Assembly (NCBI RefSeq): GCF_014643515.1
Contig: NZ_BMJP01000001.1
Location: 1,364,001 to 1,428,000, forward strand
Length of the DNA stretch: 64,000 nt
Direction: 5' to 3'
Source: Sphingomonas prati
GTDB lineage: Bacteria > Pseudomonadota > Alphaproteobacteria > Sphingomonadales > Sphingomonadaceae
The notes beneath the pieces are model-generated. The model was given only the letters and a program-made list of their open reading frames with translations. It did not search any database and was not told where the DNA came from. Made by a program: the position numbers and the translations under genes. Position 1 is the stretch's first letter. Every line of letters starts with the position of its first letter. This document shows, piece by piece, positions 17,504 through 25,105 of the stretch.

Positions 17504-18885
17504 TCGAGACTGTCGCGATCCTGGGTGACACGCTTTGCGGCTGGATCGCCGCCGCGGCCCTCGCCCGCCGCCTGCCCCGCGCAGAATACCGCGTGCTGGT
17601 GATCGACACCGGCGCGCGTGGCGACGGGCTCGGCGACTTCGCGCCGCTGATCGCGGTCCCGCCAGCGCTCGCCGCCTTCCACGCCGATCTCGGGCTCGAC
17701 GACCGGCAACTCGTCGACGGCACCGGCGGCGGCTACGCGCTTGGCACCGTGCTCGCCGGCTGGCGCGCGGACGGGGCGACCGGCTTCCTGTCCTACGGCG
17801 AAACCGGTGCCCCGCTCGACGGCATCGCCTTCCGCCACCTCGCCGCGCGGCTCCGCTCGGCCGGCCAGACCGTCCGGTTCGCAGACCACGCAATCGCCGC
17901 GCTCGCCGCCCAGTCCGGCCGCTTCGATCCCGCCGCCCCGATCGATCGTGGGTTGCACTTGGACTCGTCGCTGTACGCCCGAATGCTGCGCAGCATCGCC
18001 TGCAACAACGGCGCCGAAAACGCGTCCGCCCCCCTCCGCGATATCACCACCGACGGCCCGATCGCGACGCACCTCACGCTCACCGACGGCACCACAGTCG
18101 AACCCTTCCTGCTGCTCGACTGCACCGGCACCGCCCCGACGGACGCCCCGTTCGAGGACTGGTCGCACTGGCTCCCCTGCAACCGCACCGCGACCGAGAC
18201 CGTCCCCGCCGACGGCGCCCCCCCCCCCTTCGCGCAAGTCGATGCACAGGACGCCGGCTGGGTCATGGGCTGGCCGCTCGACGGCGCCGACGTCCGCGTC
18301 GCGTGCAGCGTCGACGGCGCGGGGCGCAGCTTCCGCCAAGGCGCGCTGGCCGCCCCCTGGACCGGCAACCGCATCGCGCTCGGCGCCGCGTCCTGCCTGC
18401 TCGAACCGCTCCACCCGACCGCGCTGCCGCTGCTGCTGAACGCGCTCGTCCGGCTGATCCAGTATTGGCCGGCGGACCGCACCGATCCGGTCGCCAGCGC
18501 CGCGTTCAACCGCGGCACCACTGGCGAACAGGCCCGCGCCCGCGATTTCGTCATCGCGCAATATGCCGCCGCGGGCCGCCCCGGCGCCTTCTGGAACGCA
18601 CGCCGAACCACCGAACTACCCGACACCGTGGTCGCCAAACGCGACCTGTTCGCCGCCCGCGGCCGCCTGCCGATGTTCGACGACGAACCTTTCGAAGAGG
18701 AGGACTGGGCCGCCATGTTCGATGCGATGGGCGTCGTCCCGCGCCGCCACGATGCGCTGGCGGACTTACTCCCCATCCCCGCGATCGAACGCCATCTCGC
18801 CGCACACCGCGCCGCGATGATCGACCGCGTGCGCAGCCTGCCGCCCTATGCGCAGGTCGTCGCCCGTCGCCGGGCCGTCGCATGA
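17500..18885 (+). CDS. degenerate tryptophan-halogenase paralogue, copy 2 (probable pseudoenzyme)
   Basis: A 461-residue protein recognisable as a halogenase paralogue by overall order: EDWSHWLPCN, LEPL near the C-terminal third, and the tail helix. The active parts are lost, however. The FAD motif GGGTAGW is LGDTLCGW, the VGEAT(V/I)P loop is absent, the catalytic Lys position is Ala80 (GGGYALG), WxWxIP has become WVMGWP, and EPLESTS is EPLHPTA. It overlaps copies 1 and 3 by ATGA, so it is still made in step with them. I infer a structural or regulatory partner of the active copies rather than an enzyme. The frame is intact over its whole length, which argues against a dead pseudogene. Confidence 0.8.
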   Translation: MIETVAILGDTLCGWIAAAALARRLPRAEYRVLVIDTGARGDGLGDFAPLIAVPPALAAFHADLGLDDRQLVDGTGGGYALGTVLAGWRADGATGFLSYGETGAPLDGIAFRHLAARLRSAGQTVRFADHAIAALAAQSGRFDPAAPIDRGLHLDSSLYARMLRSIACNNGAENASAPLRDITTDGPIATHLTLTDGTTVEPFLLLDCTGTAPTDAPFEDWSHWLPCNRTATETVPADGAPPPFAQVDAQDAGWVMGWPLDGADVRVACSVDGAGRSFRQGALAAPWTGNRIALGAASCLLEPLHPTALPLLLNALVRLIQYWPADRTDPVASAAFNRGTTGEQARARDFVIAQYAAAGRPGAFWNARRTTELPDTVVAKRDLFAARGRLPMFDDEPFEEEDWAAMFDAMGVVPRRHDALADLLPIPAIERHLAAHRAAMIDRVRSLPPYAQVVARRRAVA

Positions 18886-20402
18886 CGATCGGCGCCCCCG
18901 TCCGCAGCGTCGTCATCGTCGGCGGCGGCACCGCCGGCTGGATGACCGCCGCCGCCCTCGCCCGGCTCGTCCCCACCGGCACCGCCGTCACGCTCGTCGA
19001 ATCCGACGCGATCGGCACCGTCGGCGTGGGGGAGGCGACGATCCCGCCGATCCGCGCCTTCAACGCCATGCTCGGCATCGACGAGGCGGAGTTCCTCGCC
19101 GCCACCGCCGGCAGCTTCAAGCTTGGCATCGAATTCGTCGACTGGGCCGCCCTTGGCGAACGCTATCTCCACCCGTTCGGCGGCTTCGGCTTCGATATCG
19201 AGGGGGTCCGCTTCCACCAATATTGGCGCCGCCGCCGTGCGGCCGGGGTGGACGAGGATATCGGCGACTATGCGCTGTGCGCCGTTGCCGCCCGCGCCGG
19301 ACGGTTCGCGCCGCCCTCCGCCGATCCTGCCTCGATCCTGTCGCAGATGAACCACGCCTATCATTTCGACGCCGGGCTCTACGCGCAGTTCCTCCGCGCC
19401 CGCGCCGAACGCGGCGGCGTCCGCCGGATCGAGGGCGAGATCGTCGAGGTCACGCTCGACGGCGAAACCGGCCATGTCCGCCACGTGGCGCTGGCCGGCG
19501 ACCGCATCGTCGCGGGCGACCTGTTCATCGACTGCTCGGGCTTCCGCGGCCTGCTGATCGAGGAGGCGCTCGGCGCGGGCTACGAGGACTGGACACGCTG
19601 GCTGCCGTGCGACCGCGCCGTCGCGATGCCCAGCGCGCGCACCGACCGCGCAATCGCGCCCTTCACGCGCTCCACCGCGCGCCCCGCCGGCTGGCAATGG
19701 CGCATCCCGCTGCAGCACCGCACCGGCAACGGCTATGTCTATTCCAGCGCCTATGTCTCGGACGACGAGGCCGCCGCCACGCTGGTCGCCAATGTCGACG
19801 GCCGCCCGCTTGCCGATCCGCGCGTGCTGCGCTTCACCGCGGGCCGGCGGCGGCGGCAATGGATCGGCAACGTCGTGGCGCTCGGCCTTGCGTCGGGGTT
19901 CGCCGAACCGCTCGAATCGACCAGCCTCCACATGGTGCAGACCGGCATCTCAAAACTGCTCGCGCTGTTCCCGGACCAGGGTTTCTCGCCCGTCGAGATC
20001 GCGACCTACAACCGGCTGGCGGAGGTCCAGTTCGATCAGGTCCGCGACTTCCTCGTGCTCCACTATCACGCCACCCGCCGCACCGATTCGCCCTTCTGGC
20101 GTGATGCGCAGACCCGCGCGATCCCGGACGCGCTGGCCGAAAAGATCGCGCTCTGGCGCCGCCGCGGCCGGCTGTTCCGGTGGGAGGACGACCTGTTCGC
20201 CGAACCCAGCTGGGTCGCGGTGCTGCTCGGCCAGGGCATCGTGCCGGAGGGCTGGGACCGGCTGGCCGACGGCGTCCCCACGCGCGAGATCGATGCGCGC
20301 TTCGACCGGCTGCGTACCATGTTCGCCGACGCCGCCGCCCGCATGCCGCGGCACGAGGACTATCTGGCCAACACCTGCCCCACCCGAGTCCGCGCCGCAT
20401 GA
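18882..20402 (+). CDS. flavin-dependent tryptophan halogenase family protein, copy 3
   Basis: A 506-residue intact halogenase-family protein. It carries VIVGGGTAGW at residues 11-20, VGEATIPPIRAFN, the catalytic Lys80 in GSFKLGIEF, WQWRIP, and EPLESTSLHM. The start is the ATG overlapping the stop of copy 2 by four bases; the frame is open far upstream, but that extension runs antiparallel-like over copy 2 and has no halogenase sequence. It is closer to copies 1 and 4 than to copy 2. The product is a predicted cytoplasmic flavoenzyme with no signal peptide. Confidence 0.92.
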   Translation: MTIGAPVRSVVIVGGGTAGWMTAAALARLVPTGTAVTLVESDAIGTVGVGEATIPPIRAFNAMLGIDEAEFLAATAGSFKLGIEFVDWAALGERYLHPFGGFGFDIEGVRFHQYWRRRRAAGVDEDIGDYALCAVAARAGRFAPPSADPASILSQMNHAYHFDAGLYAQFLRARAERGGVRRIEGEIVEVTLDGETGHVRHVALAGDRIVAGDLFIDCSGFRGLLIEEALGAGYEDWTRWLPCDRAVAMPSARTDRAIAPFTRSTARPAGWQWRIPLQHRTGNGYVYSSAYVSDDEAAATLVANVDGRPLADPRVLRFTAGRRRRQWIGNVVALGLASGFAEPLESTSLHMVQTGISKLLALFPDQGFSPVEIATYNRLAEVQFDQVRDFLVLHYHATRRTDSPFWRDAQTRAIPDALAEKIALWRRRGRLFRWEDDLFAEPSWVAVLLGQGIVPEGWDRLADGVPTREIDARFDRLRTMFADAAARMPRHEDYLANTCPTRVRAA

Positions 20403-21895
20403 CGGACGGCCCGACCACGTCGCGCCGGATCGTCATCGTCGGCGGCGGCACCGCCGGCTGGATGGCCGCCGCCGCGTTCGGCCGCCTGCTCGGGCCGGCA
20501 GGAACGCACGTCACGCTGATCGAGTCGGATGACATCGCCACCGTCGGCGTGGGCGAGGCGACGATTCCGCCGATCCAGACCTTCCACGCCATGCTCGGGA
20601 TCGACGAGGCCGCCTTCCTCCGCGCCACCGGCGGCAGCTACAAGCTCGGCATCCGCTTCGAAGGCTGGTCGCGCCCCGGCGACTCCTACGTCCACCCGTT
20701 CGGCCAGGTCGGCACCGACATCGCCGGCCACCCCTTCGCCGCCCAATGGCTCCGCGCCCGCCAGGCCGGCCTGGCCGAGCCACTCGAGCACTATTCGCTC
20801 GAGGCCCGCGCCGCGACCGCCGGCCGCTTCGCCCGCCCCATCCCGAACGGCGACTCCCCGCTGTCGCGGGTCGGCTACGCCTATCATTTCGATGCCGGCC
20901 GCTACGCCGCCTTCCTCCGCGCGCATGCCGAGGCGAACGGCGTCGTCCGGCGCGAGGGCACCGTCGTCGCGGTCGACCGCGGCCCGGCCGGCATCGCCGC
21001 GGTCCGGCTGGCGGACGGCAGCAGCATCGAGGGCGACCTGTTCGTCGACTGCTCCGGCTTCCGCGCGCTGCTGATCGAGGGTGCGCTCGCCGCCGGCTGG
21101 GTCGACTGGTCCGAACAGCTCCCCTGCGACCGCGCCGTCGCGGTGGCCTCCGCCGCCGATGTCGCCCCACTGCCGCTCACCCGTTCCACGGCAAAGGCAG
21201 CCGGCTGGCAATGGCGCATCCCGCTCCGCCATCGCACCGGCAACGGCCATGTCTTCTCCAGCTGCCACATGGGCGAAGACGAGGCGACCGCGATCCTGCT
21301 TGCCGGGTTGGAGGGCTCGCCCGTCGGCACCCCCCGCGTCCTGCGCTTCACCACCGGCCACCGCCGGCATTTCTGGTCGGGCAACTGCGTCGCGCTCGGG
21401 CTCGCCGCCGGCTTCATGGAACCGCTCGAATCGACCAGCATCCACCTCGTCCAGCGCGGCATCCAGCACCTGCTTCAGATGCTGCCGGGCGCGGGCGCCG
21501 ACGACGCGATCGTCGCACGCTACAACCGCATCATGACCGCGGAGTTCGCCCGCATCCGCGACCTCCTCGTCGCGCATTACCATCTGAACGCCCGCCCCGA
21601 ACCCTTCTGGCGCGAACGTGCGGCACTCCCCCCGCCCGCCGGCCTCGCCGAAAAGCTGGCGCTCTACCGCAGCGGCGGACGCATCTTCCGCGAATCGGAC
21701 GAGCTCTTCAACGAACAGAGCTGGCTTGCCGTGCTCGCCGGGCAATCCGCCCCGCTCGACGGTCACGATCCGGTCTGCGACGCGCTGCCGCTCGACGCCG
21801 TCGCCCGGCGGATCGCGGCGATCGAACGCGTCGTCGCCACCGCGCTCACCCACATGCCCCCCCATGCCGACGCCCTCGCGCGGCTGGCCTCCTGA
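20399..21895 (+). CDS. flavin-dependent tryptophan halogenase family protein, copy 4
   Basis: A 498-residue intact member with VIVGGGTAGW, VGEATIPPIQ, the catalytic Lys82 in GSYKLGIRF, WQWRIP, and MEPLESTSIHL. It overlaps copy 3 by ATGA and is followed 11 bp later by the GH9 gene, so the four halogenase-like genes and GH9 probably form one transcript. Differences among the three active-looking copies are spread along the length, with most change in the substrate-facing middle region, which suggests different substrates or heteromers. That interpretation is inference. Confidence 0.92.
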   Translation: MTDGPTTSRRIVIVGGGTAGWMAAAAFGRLLGPAGTHVTLIESDDIATVGVGEATIPPIQTFHAMLGIDEAAFLRATGGSYKLGIRFEGWSRPGDSYVHPFGQVGTDIAGHPFAAQWLRARQAGLAEPLEHYSLEARAATAGRFARPIPNGDSPLSRVGYAYHFDAGRYAAFLRAHAEANGVVRREGTVVAVDRGPAGIAAVRLADGSSIEGDLFVDCSGFRALLIEGALAAGWVDWSEQLPCDRAVAVASAADVAPLPLTRSTAKAAGWQWRIPLRHRTGNGHVFSSCHMGEDEATAILLAGLEGSPVGTPRVLRFTTGHRRHFWSGNCVALGLAAGFMEPLESTSIHLVQRGIQHLLQMLPGAGADDAIVARYNRIMTAEFARIRDLLVAHYHLNARPEPFWRERAALPPPAGLAEKLALYRSGGRIFRESDELFNEQSWLAVLAGQSAPLDGHDPVCDALPLDAVARRIAAIERVVATALTHMPPHADALARLAS

Positions 21896-21906
21896 TCGGA
21901 ACCCCG

Positions 21907-23679
21907 ATGCTCCCCGCGCTCGCCCTGCTGGCCGCCGCCACGATCAACCTGAACCAGCTCGGCTTCCGGCCCGGCGACCCGAAACAGGCGATCGTCGCCG
22001 CCCCCACCCCCGCCCCGCTCGACTGGCAGATCCTCGACGCCACCGGCACCGTCGTGCTCCGCGGCAGAACCACGGCCGGCACCGACGACGCCGTCTCCGG
22101 CGACCGCGTCCACATCGCGACGTTCGACACGCTGACCAGGCCCGGCGCCTACCGCCTGCGCGCCGCCGGCGTCGAAAGCGGCACCTTCCAGGTCGCCCCC
22201 ACGCTCTACGCCCCGCTCGCCCGCAACGCGCTCGCCGTCTTCTATCACCAGCGCGCCGGCACGCCGATCGAGGCGCGCTACGTCGGCGCCCGCTGGGCCC
22301 GCCCCGCTGGCCACGCGCCCGAAATCGCCGCCTGCTTCGCCGGCAAGGACGAGGCCGGCACCGTCTGGCCCGGCTGCCCGACCAAGCGCGACGTGACCGG
22401 CGGCTGGTACGATGCCGGCGACCACGGCAAGTACGTCGTCAACGCCGGCATCTCCGCCTGGACGCTCCAGAACCTCTACGAAACCGGCTTCGCGCGACGC
22501 CTGTTCGCCGATGGCCAGGCCCGCCTGCCGGAGTCGGGCAACGGCCGCGACGACCTGCTCAACGAAGCGCGGTGGGAGGTCGAATGGATGCTAAAGATGC
22601 AGGTCCCGCCCGCCACCCGCATGGCGCTCCCGATCGGCCCGCAACCGAAATCGACACCGCTGACGCTCACCCCGGTCGACGCGGGCGGCATGGCGTTCCA
22701 CAAGGTCGCCGACGCGCGCTGGACCACCATCCCCACCGCCCCCGCCGACGACCGCCAGCCGCGTGTGCTTTACCCGCCCTCCACCGCCGCGACGCTCAAC
22801 CTCGCCGCAGTCGCTGCGCAGGCCGCCCGCCTCTGGCGCACCACCGACCCCGCCTTCGCCGCGCGGTGCCTCGCGGCCGCCCGACAGGCCTGGACCGCCG
22901 CGGTCCGCAACCCGGACATCCGCGCCGCCACCGCCTTCACCGGCAGCGGCGGCTACGGCGACGACAATCTCGCCGACGAACGTGCCTGGGCCGCCGCCGA
23001 ACTATTCGCCACCACGGGCGAGGCGACGTACCGCGCCGCGCTTTCCGACGGCCCCGCCACCGTCCCCGGCTGGGCAGACGTCGCGACGCTCGGCACGATC
23101 ACGCTGGCGGTCGCGGACGGCGTCCCCACCAAGATCCGCGACAACGCCCGCGCCCGCATCGTGACCGCCGCCGACGGCTTCCTGGCCGAGGTCCCGCGCA
23201 GCGGCTACCGCATCCCCTACGCGTCGCAGAAATATGACTGGGGCTCGAACAGCAACATCCTCAACCGCGCCGTGCTGCTCGGCCTGGCCGCGCGTTTCAC
23301 CGGCTCCGCCCGCTACCGCGCCGGCGCGGTCGACGCCGCCGACTATGTGCTCGGCCGCAACCCGCTCGGCCAGTCGTTCGTCTCCGGCACCGGCTGGAAA
23401 CCGCTTCAGAACCCGCACCACCGCTTCTGGGCGCACCAGGTCGACGCGGCACTCCCCCCGCCACCGCCCGGCGTCCTGTCCGGCGGCCCCAACAACACGG
23501 CAATGGCCGATCCCGTCGCGGTCAAACTTAAGGGCCGTTGCGCTCCGCAACGCTGCTGGGCCGACGACATCAACGCCTATGCGCTCAACGAGATGGCGAT
23601 CAACTGGAACGCCCCGCTGGTCTGGGTGGCGGCATATCTGGACGCGGGCGGGAGCGCTCCAACCGAGAAGGCCAACTGA
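21907..23679 (+). CDS. GH9 glycoside hydrolase with N-terminal Ig-like (CelD_N) domain
   Basis: A 590-residue family 9 enzyme. After a short hydrophobic leader (MLPALALLAAATI) comes an Ig-like CelD_N domain (NLNQLGFRPGDPKQAIV, to about residue 95), then the (alpha/alpha)6 catalytic domain. The catalytic Asp lies in GGWYDAGDHGKYV and the catalytic Glu in the C-terminal NEMAINWNAPLVW. Family members are endo- or exo-acting beta-1,4-glucanases, so the likely substrate is a beta-glucan or xyloglucan-type backbone rather than xylan itself. It sits at the end of the halogenase operon. The Shine-Dalgarno is weak, so coupling to the preceding gene is likely. Confidence 0.92.
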   Translation: MLPALALLAAATINLNQLGFRPGDPKQAIVAAPTPAPLDWQILDATGTVVLRGRTTAGTDDAVSGDRVHIATFDTLTRPGAYRLRAAGVESGTFQVAPTLYAPLARNALAVFYHQRAGTPIEARYVGARWARPAGHAPEIAACFAGKDEAGTVWPGCPTKRDVTGGWYDAGDHGKYVVNAGISAWTLQNLYETGFARRLFADGQARLPESGNGRDDLLNEARWEVEWMLKMQVPPATRMALPIGPQPKSTPLTLTPVDAGGMAFHKVADARWTTIPTAPADDRQPRVLYPPSTAATLNLAAVAAQAARLWRTTDPAFAARCLAAARQAWTAAVRNPDIRAATAFTGSGGYGDDNLADERAWAAAELFATTGEATYRAALSDGPATVPGWADVATLGTITLAVADGVPTKIRDNARARIVTAADGFLAEVPRSGYRIPYASQKYDWGSNSNILNRAVLLGLAARFTGSARYRAGAVDAADYVLGRNPLGQSFVSGTGWKPLQNPHHRFWAHQVDAALPPPPPGVLSGGPNNTAMADPVAVKLKGRCAPQRCWADDINAYALNEMAINWNAPLVWVAAYLDAGGSAPTEKAN

Positions 23680-23700
23680 CCCCGCCCCCTACGCCCCCCA

Positions 23701-23826
23701 CCCGCTTGTCCTGAGTAGGGACTGAGCGAAGCCGAAGGCCCGTATCGAAGGATCGGCCCCATGCTTCGACACGAGCCCTCGATACGCGCCGCGGGCACTA
23801 CTCGGGCGCTACTCGGCACGAACGGG
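23701..23826. repeat. intergenic palindromic repeat (shared with 38531-38677)
   Basis: A long imperfect hairpin between the convergent GH9 and cupin genes. The left arm contains CTGAGTAGGGACTGAGCGAA and CCCGTATCGAAG, and the right arm GCTTCGACACGAGCCCTCG and ACTCGGCACGAACGGG. A near-identical unit occurs at 38531-38677. It could serve as a bidirectional terminator or simply be a dispersed repeat. Confidence 0.75.
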
Positions 23827-23843
23827 TTATCGAGCCCCCACCC

Positions 23844-24884
23844 TCACCGCTTCGCAAGCGCCGTCAGCAGATACCGCCGGATCCGCTCCGACCGCTCGTC
23901 GCTCCCTGGCCCAAGCACGCCCCGCGCCGCCGCGGGCAAATGATCCCCCGCCGACGCCGCATCGTCCCCGAACACATAATGGTCGAACCACGCGCGCCAC
24001 CCGGCCTTCTCCGTCTCCGGCCGGTCGCGCACCGCCATCAGCGCGTGGACCAGCGCATGGAACGCCGAATTGGCCGGATCGAACGTCCACCAGTAATTGC
24101 ACAGCACGTTCAACGTCCCGAACGCCTGGACATGATGCCACCAGATCGCCGGCACGAACAACGCATCGCCCGGCGCCAGGTCCGCGACCAGCGCATGCTC
24201 CAGCGCCGCGGCGTAACGCGGATAGCGATCGAGGTCGGGCGCCAGCGGATCGACCATGCTGGCCGGCGGCCCGGCCAGCGTCCGGTCGAGCGGCCCGATA
24301 TACAGATTGCCGACCTGTTCCGGCGGAAACAGCGTGAAGCGCCGCTGCCCCGCCACGACGCAGGCCAGGTTGGTCGACCCGTCATAATGCGTCGCGGTCT
24401 GCGTCGCGTTGCCGATCCACAACCGCGGCGTCGCCCCACCCAGCGGGAGGTCGAGCGGGTTCGCCGCCGGCCAGCCCGGCAGATGTTCCGGCGCGGTCGC
24501 GGCATTGGCATACAGCGTATGACGCTCGCCCGCCGGCACCGTCGCCAGCCGTAGCAGTTCGGACAGCAACGCCCCCAGCGGCGCCTTCTCCCGGTGGAAG
24601 TTGAACCCTTCCAGATGGTCGCCGCGATAGAAGAACCGCCCGCCATATTCCGGCCCGCCGATCAGCACCTCCATCGGCCGCCCGCCATCGCCCAACCCGG
24701 CCAGATAATCCGCGGTCGCACGGTCGCCGCCCGCCGCCGCGCGAACGCTCGCCCAGTGCGCGACCTGCCCACGCAGCACCAGCGGCGTACCGCGTGGCGC
24801 CACCTCCGCGGCAAAGGTTGCGGCATCGACGGCGGGGCGCGCGTCTACGCGGGCGTCGGTCGCCGCGGGATGGTCGATCTTCAT
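23844..24884 (-). CDS. cupin-like/JmjC-domain Fe(II)/2-oxoglutarate oxygenase-like protein
   Basis: A 346-residue cupin_8/JmjC-type protein. The metal facial triad is visible as His166-x-Asp168 in THYDGSTN and the distal His in WWHHV (residues 248-252), the same layout as FIH-type asparaginyl hydroxylases. No signal peptide is seen. Genes of this kind recur next to TBDRs and tryptophan halogenases in Caulobacter-, Xanthomonas- and sphingomonad-type loci, but their substrate is not established; protein or peptide hydroxylation is the family expectation. It is divergent from the SGNH/NodB gene and shares a 220-bp control region with a repressor site at 25071. Confidence 0.87.
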   Translation of the reverse strand: MKIDHPAATDARVDARPAVDAATFAAEVAPRGTPLVLRGQVAHWASVRAAAGGDRATADYLAGLGDGGRPMEVLIGGPEYGGRFFYRGDHLEGFNFHREKAPLGALLSELLRLATVPAGERHTLYANAATAPEHLPGWPAANPLDLPLGGATPRLWIGNATQTATHYDGSTNLACVVAGQRRFTLFPPEQVGNLYIGPLDRTLAGPPASMVDPLAPDLDRYPRYAAALEHALVADLAPGDALFVPAIWWHHVQAFGTLNVLCNYWWTFDPANSAFHALVHALMAVRDRPETEKAGWRAWFDHYVFGDDAASAGDHLPAAARGVLGPGSDERSERIRRYLLTALAKR

Positions 24885-25070
24885 CCCGACGACCTACCGC
24901 AGCCGCCACGGGAACGCCACGATCCCGTACGAGTCCGCGCGCCGAAAAAGCGACGATAACAACCGCCTGCCTGCGTTCTGGCGCTCCGCCGGCCCCGGTG
25001 ATATCGCGTTCGTAGATAGGACGCGATTGACGCACGGCGTCGCTTGCGGTCTGTAGGGCGGACGGCGTAT

Positions 25071-25084
25071 TGATAGCGCTAACG
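25071..25084. promoter_or_regulatory. candidate LacI-family operator before the esterase-xylose operon
   Basis: TGATAGC-GCTAACG fits the TGNTANC-GNTANCA pattern except for the last base. It lies 21 bp before the SGNH/NodB start and within the region shared with the divergent cupin gene. Confidence 0.6.
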
Positions 25085-25105
25085 ACAAACGGGAGAGGGT
25101 GAGCG

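Noticed and set aside
15959-17893. 644-codon minus-strand frame across halogenase copy 1
   Set aside because: It shadows the halogenase frame, which has all family motifs. The antisense product has no recognisable domain.
17535-18881. Long N-terminal extension of halogenase copy 3
   Set aside because: The upstream part is a shifted-frame reading of copy 2. The halogenase starts at the ATG that overlaps the copy 2 stop.
20746-21906. Long N-terminal extension of the GH9 protein
   Set aside because: It reads halogenase copy 4 in another frame. The signal-peptide-like leader begins at 21907.
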